Source of the DNA: Rhodococcus sp. SBT000017 | GTDB lineage: Bacteria > Actinomycetota > Actinomycetes > Mycobacteriales > Mycobacteriaceae | NCBI RefSeq assembly: GCF_003688915.1 | Contig: NZ_REFU01000001.1 | Location: forward strand, 3,348,001 to 3,412,000 | Reading direction: 5' to 3' | DNA: 64,000 nucleotides | Part shown: in pieces, positions 33,635 to 42,125 of the stretch | Layout: each line of letters begins with the position of its first letter | How positions within the stretch are numbered: the stretch's first letter is position 1 | The notes under the pieces: model-generated | What the model was told of the DNA's origin: nothing | The model's input: the letters and a program-made list of their open reading frames with translations, nothing else | Database searches by the model: none | Program-made: the position numbers and the translations under genes

Positions 33635-34801
33635 TCAGGAGATGCCGATCGAGGGATCGGTGAAACGGTTGGTGAAGAGTTGCTCGGCAGTCAGGTCTGC
33701 CGGGAGACGAGCTCCGTCGGCGGCGAGGACGGGCCCGAGTTCGGCGAGATTGTTCTGTGTGCGCGCCGCGTCGTACGTTCCCACCGACCCGTCGGCTTCG
33801 TTCGCGATCAGTCCTTGCTCCTTCAGCAGCGCCGAGCTGAACGCGGCTTCGCCGTCGGTGTACGGAGTGAACGACGTGTCCTGCGCGACGACATCGACGA
33901 TGGTGGAGTCGGTCTCATCAGGCGCGGTGATGTAGTCGGCGGTCGCCTGCTGGACCAACGGAACGAGCTTGTCCAAGCAGGGTGACATCGCGTCGAGCTT
34001 GTCGGCTCGGACCGAGAGGTTCGATGCGTAGATATCGAACCCGGTGTCCTTGACGAGCTGATACGAGACCGGCTTGTCCCAGGCAGGTGTATCCGATTCG
34101 TAGGTGTAGGGCTCCGAATTGGCGAAGCCCTGCTGGGCGATCTGCGGATCACCGACGAATCTGGCCGGAGCTCCGTCGTACCCGGTGTCGAGTTGCGAGG
34201 ACTTCAGCAGCCCCTTCTGCACGAGCCACTGCGGAAATATCTGCTCTTTGGAGACCACGACGGTGGCGTCGGATCGTCCGATGTCGGCGATCGACGTCCA
34301 GTCCGGGTGGCTTTCCGGATCCCACATCAGGATCGCGGGGCTGTACTTCAACAGTGGCGTCACTCCGACGACCGGTTGATCTGCCGCAGCGGCGATCACC
34401 TGGTCACCGTGCACGATGCCAAGATCGATCGAATCGTCCACGTACATCTGTGATGTCACCGACTGGAACCCGATGGCCGGCCCACCCGCTCGGAGCGAGA
34501 GGTCGATGCCGGTGTCCTTGCCGCCTGTCACCAGTGGGCCGGTGACGGACTTCTCGTCGGTGTTCACGGAGTAGCCGGGACCGAGCATGCGAAACAGCGC
34601 GCCCATGTCGGACTGCGGCTGCCACTGGAGCTGAACAGTGAGCGTCGACGGACACAGTTCGGCCAGACTATCCTGCGCCGCAACGGCTTCCAGGGGTTCC
34701 GAACTGGCCGATTCGGCGTCGTCGGCGCTGCACGCGCTGACGCAGACCGACACGGCAACTGCAACCGCCGCAGCGGCGGCCCGAGTCTTCTTGGTGACCA
34801 T
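33635..34801 (-). CDS. ABC transporter substrate-binding lipoprotein, NitT/TauT (NMT1/THI5-like) type
   Basis: A 388-aa protein from the ATG at 34801. The N-terminus MVTKKTRAAAAAVAVAVSVCV leads into the lipobox VSAC, so it is a lipoprotein cleaved near residue 24. The mature part begins with an LTVQLQWQPQSDMGALF segment typical of NMT1/THI5-like binding proteins, followed by DLGIVHGDQVIAAAADQPVVGV and later lobe-2 sequence. Such proteins bind sulfonates, pyrimidines or other small heterocycles. It is divergent from the ATPase and permease genes and presumably delivers ligand to them. Confidence 0.87.
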   Translation of the reverse strand: MVTKKTRAAAAAVAVAVSVCVSACSADDAESASSEPLEAVAAQDSLAELCPSTLTVQLQWQPQSDMGALFRMLGPGYSVNTDEKSVTGPLVTGGKDTGIDLSLRAGGPAIGFQSVTSQMYVDDSIDLGIVHGDQVIAAAADQPVVGVTPLLKYSPAILMWDPESHPDWTSIADIGRSDATVVVSKEQIFPQWLVQKGLLKSSQLDTGYDGAPARFVGDPQIAQQGFANSEPYTYESDTPAWDKPVSYQLVKDTGFDIYASNLSVRADKLDAMSPCLDKLVPLVQQATADYITAPDETDSTIVDVVAQDTSFTPYTDGEAAFSSALLKEQGLIANEADGSVGTYDAARTQNNLAELGPVLAADGARLPADLTAEQLFTNRFTDPSIGIS

Positions 34802-35089
34802 AGCGAGTAACTCTCTTCTGGTGGAGGTGTGAGACACGTTGTGGGAAAACGGCATTCGGCCGAGGAGGCGACGAGCGGCTGAACACAGTGTGCGCGAGCG
34901 GTGATTACATGTAAAGAGGAAAGTAGCCCTGCGCGCCGTTCCGAGCCCGGAAGAGTGACTGAACTGCTGTTCAGAGCCGATCGACCGACCACAGGTCACC
35001 TAGAGTTTACGAAGAGAAACGCGTACGTAATGCATGCAATACATCCTTTCAAGTACTTAATTACATGCAATCGACGCCTGGAGATTCAG
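34802..35089. promoter_or_regulatory. Divergent regulatory region with TTACATGYAA palindromes
   Basis: This 288-base AT-richer gap separates the binding-protein gene from the ATPase gene. It holds TTACATGTAA (34905-34914, a perfect palindrome), GTAATGCATGCAATAC (35027-35042, centred on TGCATGCA) and TTACATGCAA (35061-35070). These related sites are likely operators for the GntR regulator encoded nearby. A different perfect repeat, CTGAAC-TGCT-GTTCAG, lies at 34960-34975. No gene is seen in the gap. Confidence 0.6.
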
Positions 35090-35869
35090 ATGGATCTGAT
35101 CGATACCGTGTTCGATGTCGACGCGACATCACTGATGAAGAACTCACAGATCACCTTCGACAAGGCGGTCAAACGATTCCCGACCGGCACGACAGCACTC
35201 GACGGTATCGACCTCGATGTCCGCAGAGGCGAGTTCGTTGCCGTGGTCGGTCCGTCGGGCTGCGGAAAGTCCACTCTGTTGCGCATGGCCGCCGGCCTGG
35301 AGCGGTGCACGAGTGGCAGCGTCTGTGTCGCAACGCATTCCGTAGGGTTCATCTTCCAGGAACCGACGTTGTTGCCGTGGCGCAACGTCGAGGGGAACAT
35401 CGAACTCTCGGCAGAGCTCGGAGGCGTCGCCAAGAACGCTCGTCGCGAACGTGCAATCGCGGCCATCGACGCGGTGGGGTTGACCGGCTTCGCCGACCAA
35501 CTGCCGAGTGCGCTGTCCGGAGGCATGAAGATGCGGGTGTCGCTGGCCAGGGCGCTCACGTCGCTGCCCGAGGTTCTGCTGCTGGACGAGCCGTTCGGTG
35601 CCCTCGACGAGATGACGCGATACGACATGCAAGCTCTTCTGCACCGACTCTACAACGAGAAGAAGTTCACCGCAATGTTCATCACACACTCGGTGTCCGA
35701 GGCCGTCTTTCTCGCCGATCGCGTCGTCGTCATGACGCCCCGACCCGGCAGAATTCACTCGGTGGTGGACATCGAGTTCGACAGGCCCCGCACCGAGAGC
35801 CTGCGATTCGACCGGGCCTTCACCGAGTACGTCGCACAGATCTCCGCGAGACTGCGGGGAGTTGCGTGA
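35090..35869 (+). CDS. ABC transporter ATP-binding protein, NitT/TauT type
   Basis: A 259-aa ATPase from the ATG at 35090 (MDLIDTVFDVDATSLM), with TGGAG upstream; 63 further codons are open but cover the operator region. Walker A is GPSGCGKSTLL, the Q loop FIFQEPTLLPW, the signature SALSGGMKMRVSLARAL, Walker B EVLLLDEPFGALDE and the switch His in MFITHSVSEA. The LPWRNVEGNIE and MTPRPGRI motifs are typical of the nitrate/sulfonate/thiamine-precursor class. It powers import through the adjacent permease. Confidence 0.93.
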   Translation: MDLIDTVFDVDATSLMKNSQITFDKAVKRFPTGTTALDGIDLDVRRGEFVAVVGPSGCGKSTLLRMAAGLERCTSGSVCVATHSVGFIFQEPTLLPWRNVEGNIELSAELGGVAKNARRERAIAAIDAVGLTGFADQLPSALSGGMKMRVSLARALTSLPEVLLLDEPFGALDEMTRYDMQALLHRLYNEKKFTAMFITHSVSEAVFLADRVVVMTPRPGRIHSVVDIEFDRPRTESLRFDRAFTEYVAQISARLRGVA

Positions 35870-36741
35870 TGACGCAGACGCTGGCGGTCCTCGTGCCCCG
35901 TATTCGTGCAGCCGGAGCGGTCGGGGATCGCGGCGCAATCCCGGCGAGAAGGCCGAAGACCCCGTTGAGCGTGATCGGTGTACCCCTGGCGTCCTTCGCG
36001 GTGGCACTGCTGGCCTGGTACGCCGTGACATACCTCGTCCTCGAGCCGCAGAGACGTTTCCTGCTCCCGGCGCCCCACCGCGTCCTGACGCTCTCACTCC
36101 TCGACTCTGCACACCTGATTCCGATGCTCGAGGCCCTCGCCGTCACGGCTCGGGTGACCGCCATCGGGTTCGTCATCGCCGTCCTGTTCGGTGTGACCGT
36201 CGGTGTCCTGATGAATCAGGCACGCTGGATCGAGCGTGCGGTGTACCCGTATGCCGTTGCGCTGCAGGTCATTCCTATTCTCGCGATCGTGCCGTTGATC
36301 GGGCTGTGGTTCGGCTACGGCATGGTCGCCCGTACCATCGTCTGCGTGATGATCGCGGCGTTCCCGATCATCACCAACACGCACTTCGGATTGCGCTCGG
36401 TCGATCGCGGGCTGCACGAACTGTTCACCCTCGGCCGAGCGAACCGGTGGGAGCGCTTGACCAAACTCGAACTGCGCGCGGCACTTCCCTCGATCCTGAC
36501 CGGCATCCGCACCGCCGCGGGACTGGTGGTCGTCGGCGCGATCATCGGTGACATGTTCTTCGCAAAGGGGGAACCGGGCATCGGGACCCTGCTCGACGTC
36601 TATCGCAGCCGGCTGCAGTCCGAGGACCTCATCGCGGCGATCGCCATCGCTTCGGCGTTCGGAATCGCAGTCTTCTCGTTGTTCGGAATCCTCTCTCGCG
36701 CTCTCGTCGGCAGGTGGCACGCATCGGGTTCGGACTCGTGA
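35869..36741 (+). CDS. ABC transporter permease, NitT/TauT type
   Basis: A 290-aa membrane protein starting at the ATG at 35869, which shares one base with the ATPase stop. Six helices are visible, starting with LSVIGVPLASFAVALLAWYAV. The coupling EAA loop is FTLGRANRWERLTKLELRAALPSILTGIRTAAGL. It forms the channel for the substrate delivered by the lipoprotein at 33635-34801. Co-translation with the ATPase makes these one operon, followed 62 bases later by the GntR gene. Confidence 0.92.
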   Translation: MTQTLAVLVPRIRAAGAVGDRGAIPARRPKTPLSVIGVPLASFAVALLAWYAVTYLVLEPQRRFLLPAPHRVLTLSLLDSAHLIPMLEALAVTARVTAIGFVIAVLFGVTVGVLMNQARWIERAVYPYAVALQVIPILAIVPLIGLWFGYGMVARTIVCVMIAAFPIITNTHFGLRSVDRGLHELFTLGRANRWERLTKLELRAALPSILTGIRTAAGLVVVGAIIGDMFFAKGEPGIGTLLDVYRSRLQSEDLIAAIAIASAFGIAVFSLFGILSRALVGRWHASGSDS

Positions 36742-36803
36742 TTCGGGTATCGCAGGCGGTGTAGGCGAGAATGTCCATCGGCACGATACGACGCACGTAA
36801 CGG

Positions 36804-37457
36804 ATGGAATCCATGACCACTTCCGAACGGGAACTTCTCACCGAGTCGGTTCATGCAACTCTGCGAGAGCAGATCTTTTCCGGGGAGTTGCCTCCCGGCA
36901 CCCCGCTGAGCGTCCCGGCGTTGGCCGCCAAGTTGAACGTCAGCCGCACACCGGTGCGGGAGGCGGTGCAGCAGTTGATCTACGAGGGTATCGCCGTACA
37001 CACCCGCAACGCCGGTGCCAAGGTGGATTCGCTCGATGCCAACACCATTCGATCCGTGTTCGAGGTCCGAGAACTTCTCGACGGACTGGCAGCACATCGA
37101 GCAACGCTGAACGCGACGAACGACGTCATCGACGAGCTCAGGGGCATGGTCGCGGAGCAACACGCGCTGCTCGACCGGCCTGCAGACGCACAGCGCGATG
37201 CACTGCTGGACCTCCGCTTCCACACGCGCATTCGCGATGTGGCCGACAACCGTCCGCTCAGTGACGCACTGTTACGACTCGACAGTCAGGCGCACCTGTA
37301 TCGCACCGACATGTGGTCGGGCGAGACCGCTCGGCGGCTCGCGGTGTCCGAGCACGAACGCATCGTGGACGCCATCGAGACCGGCGACGCCGAAGCCGCC
37401 CGGATCGCGGCCTCGGCGCACGTCGCGGGGTTGCTCGTGCGCATCACGCGAACCTGA
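36804..37457 (+). CDS. GntR family transcriptional regulator, FadR/FCD subfamily
   Basis: A 217-aa protein (MESMTTSERELLTESVHATL). The N-terminal winged helix has LREQIFSGELPPGTPLSVPALAAKLNVSRTPVREAVQQLIYEG, the GntR signature. The C-terminal helical FCD domain contains FEVRELLDGLAAHRA, FHTRIRDVADN and SEHERIVDAIETGDAEAARIAASAH, with the His/Asp residues that bind a metal and carboxylate ligand. It probably controls the neighbouring importer and the divergent oxygenase operon through the TTACATGYAA sites. Confidence 0.9.
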   Translation: MESMTTSERELLTESVHATLREQIFSGELPPGTPLSVPALAAKLNVSRTPVREAVQQLIYEGIAVHTRNAGAKVDSLDANTIRSVFEVRELLDGLAAHRATLNATNDVIDELRGMVAEQHALLDRPADAQRDALLDLRFHTRIRDVADNRPLSDALLRLDSQAHLYRTDMWSGETARRLAVSEHERIVDAIETGDAEAARIAASAHVAGLLVRITRT

Positions 37458-37469
37458 GTCAACGACCGA

Positions 37470-37766
37470 TCAGAACGACGAGTCGGTCGTGAACTTCGTC
37501 AGTGTCGGCGGTGCGGCGAGCAGCGGCGGCAACTCGGCGATCTTGCCGGGTCCGGCGCGGAACTCACGGTACTTCGCATCGGCCTCGGCCGATTCCCACG
37601 TCTCGTAGGCAATCATGTGTGCCTCGTTCTCCTCGTCGACCCACACCTCGACACCGAGGCAACCCTCGAATGCGCGGGTATCGGCGAGCACCGTCCGCAA
37701 CAACGCACGGGCATCGGCGACGGACTCGGGCTTGAACGTCAGATCCAACAGAGCGATGAGAGCCAT
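37470..37766 (-). CDS. Antibiotic biosynthesis monooxygenase (ABM)-like protein
   Basis: A 98-aa dimeric alpha-beta barrel-type protein, MALIALLDLTFKPESVADARALL, with ACLGVEVW-like (GCLGVEVWVDEEN) and HMIAYETWESAEADAKYREF segments characteristic of ABM/YgiN-like proteins. These act as cofactor-free oxygenases or as heme/quinone-binding proteins; no specific reaction is evident. It lies 13 bases downstream of the PucR gene start-side neighbour on the same strand (after its stop), so it may be co-transcribed with pucR. Confidence 0.75.
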   Translation of the reverse strand: MALIALLDLTFKPESVADARALLRTVLADTRAFEGCLGVEVWVDEENEAHMIAYETWESAEADAKYREFRAGPGKIAELPPLLAAPPTLTKFTTDSSF

Positions 37767-37779
37767 GGCTTCACACTAG

Positions 37780-39285
37780 TCATCTGAGCCGAAGTGCCAA
37801 GTAGAACTCGATTCTGTCCTCGAGTCGCGACAGATCGCGGCCGGTGAGTTCCTCGATGCGCTGGATGCGGTATCGGACGGAATTGACGTGCATGTGCAGT
37901 TGTTCGGCACAACGCGTCCAGGCACCGTTGGTGTCGAGGTACACCGACAGTGTCTCGACGAGATCACTGTTGTGCAGATCGTCGTAGTCCACGAGGGGAG
38001 TCAGCAGCCGAGAGGTGAACATGCGTCGCACGTCATCGGGAACGTTGGCGAGAAGTATTGTCAGCGTGGCCAATTCATCGTGCCCGACGACGCTGCAGTC
38101 CGAGCCACGGCGCTCGGCGAGCCGGCGGGCGTAGCGCGCTTCCTCGATCGCGCTTCGGATGTCGGCGGGCGCGGTCGGAGCGCTGACACCGATCGAGGTA
38201 CCGCTACCGATCAGTCCCGGTGCCAGTGTGTGGACCGCTCGCCGAACGGAATCGGTTCGGTCGGTTCGCGCCTCCACCAACGCGATGGCCTCGTCGTCGA
38301 CGATCCCGACCGTGATCTCCAACGGTGCCAGCACTTCTCGCAGCAGTGGGCGTAGCTCACCGAGCCGCAACGTCTCGCCGGATGTGGCCACAGCCACTGC
38401 AGCGTACCGTGTTTCGATATCGAGTCCGATGACGTGCATCTGGGCGAGAATGTCGGCGGCCGTCGCACCACCGACGATCGTGCGCACGAATTCCTGCGCC
38501 AGAATTCCCGACCCGGACAGGCGATCGTCGACACGACTGCGCTCCACGGCCACGATCGACGCCAGCTGCCCGGCCAGGGACAGCCTCGGGGCATCCCATG
38601 CCTGCCAATCGCTCTCGAATGCCACGAACCAATCCACGACCCGCGGCGCGGACTCTCCATCGACGGCGAACACCGAGACTCGCTGCTCTCGGCAGTACCG
38701 CGGCAACCGCACCGCCGTCATGAATTCCTGAGCCACGGCTGCGGTGTCCGGTGGATTGTCAGATCCAGCGAGTACCCGTCCCGAAGACGTGACGACCCAG
38801 CAGTTCATGCCCAGATCGGAGCTCACCATCTCCAGCAGCGGACCCAGTCCACCACCCGGGCCGGCGCTCGCCACGAGGCGTCGATGCCGGTCGAGCACGA
38901 GACTCAGGTCCGAGGCTCGCGCCGTCGACAGTTGCCGGACGACGCTCTCGGTCACCGTGGCGAAAGCGATGTCGGCGGGTACCCGAAAGAGCGGCAGCCC
39001 GTGCTCGAGGCAGGCGTCCACCAGATCGTCGGGCACCACGCCGTCGTCGGATGCCGCCAGCGCTGCGATGCCGGCCTTGGACACCGCCCGTACGAACGTC
39101 CTCGAGTCCTCCGGGCCCGTCCGCCACATCAGGCCGGTCAGGACCAGCTCTCCGCCACTGAGGTAGCGGCTCGGATCGAGCATGTCGGTGGTCACGACCC
39201 ATCTGATGGTCGGATCGAAGTGCTCGGGAGTGACGATCGGCTGCAGCTTCAGGTCGGGGAGATCGGTCAGATCACGCAGCCGCAC
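37780..39285 (-). CDS. PucR family transcriptional regulator of purine catabolism
   Basis: A 501-aa regulator from a GTG with AGGAGG ten bases upstream. Residues 1-125 are the PucR N-terminal domain (MRLRDLTDLPDLKLQPIV, then TTDMLDPSRYLSGGELVLTG). A central GGDEF-like/GAF-like region follows. The C-terminal helix-turn-helix is LHMHVNSVRYRIQRIEELTGRDLSRLEDR, the diagnostic PucR motif. It is divergent from the xanthine dehydrogenase operon, 148 bases away, and is most likely its activator, responding to a purine intermediate. Confidence 0.92.
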   Translation of the reverse strand: MRLRDLTDLPDLKLQPIVTPEHFDPTIRWVVTTDMLDPSRYLSGGELVLTGLMWRTGPEDSRTFVRAVSKAGIAALAASDDGVVPDDLVDACLEHGLPLFRVPADIAFATVTESVVRQLSTARASDLSLVLDRHRRLVASAGPGGGLGPLLEMVSSDLGMNCWVVTSSGRVLAGSDNPPDTAAVAQEFMTAVRLPRYCREQRVSVFAVDGESAPRVVDWFVAFESDWQAWDAPRLSLAGQLASIVAVERSRVDDRLSGSGILAQEFVRTIVGGATAADILAQMHVIGLDIETRYAAVAVATSGETLRLGELRPLLREVLAPLEITVGIVDDEAIALVEARTDRTDSVRRAVHTLAPGLIGSGTSIGVSAPTAPADIRSAIEEARYARRLAERRGSDCSVVGHDELATLTILLANVPDDVRRMFTSRLLTPLVDYDDLHNSDLVETLSVYLDTNGAWTRCAEQLHMHVNSVRYRIQRIEELTGRDLSRLEDRIEFYLALRLR

Positions 39286-39433
39286 GGTGAATCGACCTCC
39301 TCTTCGTAGGATCCTCCAAAACCTACACTGTGATCGCCGTCATACTTCGTCGTTCCTGTCTCTCGTTCGCGGTGCGCCCGGCGGCTGTACTGGGTGAACA
39401 CGACCGAAAGACACGTGAGCGGAGAGCAGCACG
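39286..39433. promoter_or_regulatory. Divergent intergenic region pucR / xanthine dehydrogenase operon
   Basis: The 148-base gap must hold promoters for both directions. The clearest symmetry is GTAGG (39306-39310) with CCTAC about 11 bases later, separated by ATCCTCCAAAA. The plus-strand ribosome site GGAGAG precedes the ATG at 39434. I cannot assign -10 boxes with confidence. Confidence 0.4.
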
Positions 39434-40300
39434 ATGGAATTTCTACGACCACAGACCTGGGGCGACGCGTTGGCCGCGAAGGCCGACGATGTCGACGTGG
39501 TGCCCATCCAGGGTGGCACCGACGTCATGGTCGAGATGAACTTCGACCTGCACCGGCCGGGCGCATTGCTGGATCTGAACCCGATCACCGAATTGACCGA
39601 ATGGGAACAACTCCCCGACGGCACGCTGCGGGTGGGGGCGGGCGTGCCCTACGTCCGCATCATCGCCGAGCTCGGAGACACGCTTCCCGGCATCGCCCAG
39701 GCGTCCCGCACGGTCGGCTCACCGCAGATCCGCAATCGCGGCACCGTCGGCGGCAACCTCGGCGGCGCGTCACCCGCAGGCGATCTGCACGCGCCCCTGC
39801 TTGCGGCGGGCGCGACCGTGGAGGTCGAATCGGCCGAGGGCGGTGTTCGCATGATTCCCGCGACCGAGTTCTACCTCGGCGTCAAACGCAATTCCTGCCG
39901 GCCCGACGAACTCATCCGCGCCTTCCACGTGGCACCGGCGGCAGGACCGCAGTACTTCTCGAAGATCGGCACCCGCAACGCCATGGTCATCGCCGTCTGC
40001 TCGTTCTCGATCGCACTGTTTCCGCAGGAGGGTCGCGTCGGTACCGGTCTCGGCTCCGCTGCGCCGACGCCGCGCCGGGCTTACGATGCCGAGAACTACC
40101 TCGCGGCCGAACTCGAGTGGGACGGTGCCCTCGATCCTCGGGTGTCGGAGGAGTTCGGCCGATTGGTCAGTGCAGCAGCAAGTCCCATCGACGACGTACG
40201 TGGCACTGCCGATTACCGCAAGCACGCCCTGTCCGTGATGGCCCGGCGAACACTGGGTTGGGCATGGCGGGACCTCACAGCCGCACGGAAGGTGGCCTGA
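39434..40300 (+). CDS. Xanthine dehydrogenase family, FAD-binding (medium) subunit
   Basis: A 288-aa subunit. The FAD-binding fold shows VPIQGGTDVMVEM at the N-terminus and TVGSPQIRNRGTVGGNLGGASPAGDL, the glycine-rich isoalloxazine-contacting loop of molybdenum hydroxylases; a CO-dehydrogenase-flavoprotein-like C-terminal domain follows. It passes electrons from the iron-sulfur subunit to NAD+ or another acceptor. It is the first gene of a plus-strand operon encoding a complete purine hydroxylase and ending with xdhC. Confidence 0.9.
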   Translation: MEFLRPQTWGDALAAKADDVDVVPIQGGTDVMVEMNFDLHRPGALLDLNPITELTEWEQLPDGTLRVGAGVPYVRIIAELGDTLPGIAQASRTVGSPQIRNRGTVGGNLGGASPAGDLHAPLLAAGATVEVESAEGGVRMIPATEFYLGVKRNSCRPDELIRAFHVAPAAGPQYFSKIGTRNAMVIAVCSFSIALFPQEGRVGTGLGSAAPTPRRAYDAENYLAAELEWDGALDPRVSEEFGRLVSAAASPIDDVRGTADYRKHALSVMARRTLGWAWRDLTAARKVA

Positions 40301-40302
40301 AC

Positions 40303-40776
40303 ATGCGAGTCAACTGCACCATCAACGGAAAAGACATGGAAGCCGACGACGTCTGGGAGGGCGAGAGTCTGCTGTACCTGTTGCGCGATCGCATGGGACT
40401 ACCCGGATCCAAGAACGCGTGTGAACAGGGCGAATGCGGCTCGTGCACCGTCTATCTCGACGGCATACCGGCGTGCGCCTGCCTGGTGGCAGCCGGACAG
40501 GTCGAGGGCCGAGAGATTCGTACCGTCGAGGGCCTCGCCGACGGCGACAAGCTGGACCCGATGCAAGAAGCGTTCGTCGAGTGCGGAGCCGTCCAATGCG
40601 GCTTCTGTACGCCGGGACTCGTGGTTCAAGCCCACGATCTGATCGAACGCGTTCCCGATCCATCCGATGCCGAGATCCGTGAATCTCTCGCCGGAAACCT
40701 CTGTCGCTGCACCGGATACGAGAAGATCCTCGATGCAGTTCGGCTCGCAGCAACTCGAAAGGCCGAAGCCAAATGA
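40303..40776 (+). CDS. Xanthine dehydrogenase family, 2Fe-2S (small) subunit
   Basis: A 157-aa protein starting at ATG 40303, two bases after the medium-subunit stop. The plant-type cluster motif is CEQGECGSCTVYLDGIPAC and the second, helical cluster motif is CGAVQCGFCTPG with CRCTGY. Both clusters are complete. It relays electrons from the molybdenum centre to FAD. Its stop overlaps the start of the deaminase gene by 4 bases. Confidence 0.93.
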   Translation: MRVNCTINGKDMEADDVWEGESLLYLLRDRMGLPGSKNACEQGECGSCTVYLDGIPACACLVAAGQVEGREIRTVEGLADGDKLDPMQEAFVECGAVQCGFCTPGLVVQAHDLIERVPDPSDAEIRESLAGNLCRCTGYEKILDAVRLAATRKAEAK

Positions 40777-42125
40777 CCACGGTGATCTCGGGTGCCTACA
40801 TCGCTCCCATCGTCGGGGACGAAATCCCCTCCGGATACCTCGTTGTCGAGGGCACCACGATCAGCGCCATCGGTTCGGGCCCGGCACCGGTGATCGCCGG
40901 GGCCGAGACGATCGACGCGTCCGGCTGCCTCGTCACCCCCGGCCTGGTCAACACCCACCATCATCTCTACCAGTGGGCGTCGCAGGGCCTGGCCAAGGAC
41001 AACACACTCTTCGAATGGCTTGTCGCACTCTACAAGCCGTGGTCCAAGATGGACGCCGAGGTGGTCGGGGGAGCCGCCGCGGCCGGTCTCGGTTGGCTCG
41101 CGAAATCGGGATGCACCACGAGTACCGATCACCACTACATCTTCCCCAAGGGCCGAGGCGACCTGTTCGCCGCCGAGATCGATGCCGCACAACGCATCGG
41201 CGTCCGATTTCAGCCGTGCCGCGGCTCGATGGACCGAGGTGTGTCCGACGGTGGATTGCCGCCGGACGAGGTGGTCGAATCGCTCGACGACATCCTCACC
41301 GCGACGGCCGAGGCGATCGACACCTATCACGACGCTTCCTTCGGTTCGATGCTCCGCATCGCGGTCGCACCGTGTTCACCTTTCTCCATCAGTAAAGAGC
41401 TGCTCGTGGAGTCCGCAGGGCTTGCTCGCGCCAAAGGTGCTCGGCTGCATACGCATCTGGCCGAGACCCTCGACGAGGAAGAGCACTGCCTCGCTCAGAT
41501 GAACTGCACCCCGGTCGAATACATGGAGCAGGTCGGCTGGCTGGGCGACGACGTGTGGTTCGCCCACGCGGTACACCTGCACGATTCCGATATCGCGAAG
41601 ATGGCGGCCACCGGTACCGGTACCGCCCATTGCCCGAGCTCGAACGCACGACTCGGCGCGGGTATCGCCCGGATCTCGGACCTGCTCGCCGCCGGCGCGC
41701 CCGTCGGCCTCGGAGTCGACGGTTCGGCCTCGGCCGAAATGGTCCCGCTGGCCGGCGAAGTCCGTCAGGCGATGTACATGCAGCGAGCAAAGTACGGACC
41801 AACAGCACTGACGGCGCGTCAGGCACTCGAGATCGGAACACTCGGCGGTGCAACGGTACTGGGCCGTCAGAGCGAGATCGGTTCGCTCGAAGTCGGCAAG
41901 CTCGCCGACATCGCGATCTGGCGCACCGACGGTTTCTACTCGGCCGTGGACGACCCCGTCGTTGCGTTCGCGTACGGGCAGACACCACCGCTCGCGCGGT
42001 TGATTGTGGGCGGTCGAACGATCGTCGAGAACGACATCCTCGTCAGCGCACCGCAGGACGAAATAGGCCGTGCCGGTGCGGATGCACACCGTCGCCTGAT
42101 GAAACTCGCGGAGGACGTGCTGTGA
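40773..42125 (+). CDS. 8-oxoguanine deaminase-like amidohydrolase
   Basis: A 450-aa amidohydrolase-superfamily enzyme. Metal ligands are visible in LVNTHHHLYQWASQG, LHTHLAETLDEE and VWFAHAVHL, and the catalytic Asp in GLGVDGSASAE. NTHHHLYQ with TEH-free DHHYIFP resembles characterised 8-oxoguanine deaminases, which give uric acid. It overlaps the small-subunit gene by 4 bases and the large-subunit gene by 4 bases, so it is locked inside the xanthine dehydrogenase operon. That supports a purine role: 8-oxoguanine to urate feeding the same pathway. Related aminohydrolases of other specificity cannot be excluded. Confidence 0.85.
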   Translation: MTTVISGAYIAPIVGDEIPSGYLVVEGTTISAIGSGPAPVIAGAETIDASGCLVTPGLVNTHHHLYQWASQGLAKDNTLFEWLVALYKPWSKMDAEVVGGAAAAGLGWLAKSGCTTSTDHHYIFPKGRGDLFAAEIDAAQRIGVRFQPCRGSMDRGVSDGGLPPDEVVESLDDILTATAEAIDTYHDASFGSMLRIAVAPCSPFSISKELLVESAGLARAKGARLHTHLAETLDEEEHCLAQMNCTPVEYMEQVGWLGDDVWFAHAVHLHDSDIAKMAATGTGTAHCPSSNARLGAGIARISDLLAAGAPVGLGVDGSASAEMVPLAGEVRQAMYMQRAKYGPTALTARQALEIGTLGGATVLGRQSEIGSLEVGKLADIAIWRTDGFYSAVDDPVVAFAYGQTPPLARLIVGGRTIVENDILVSAPQDEIGRAGADAHRRLMKLAEDVL

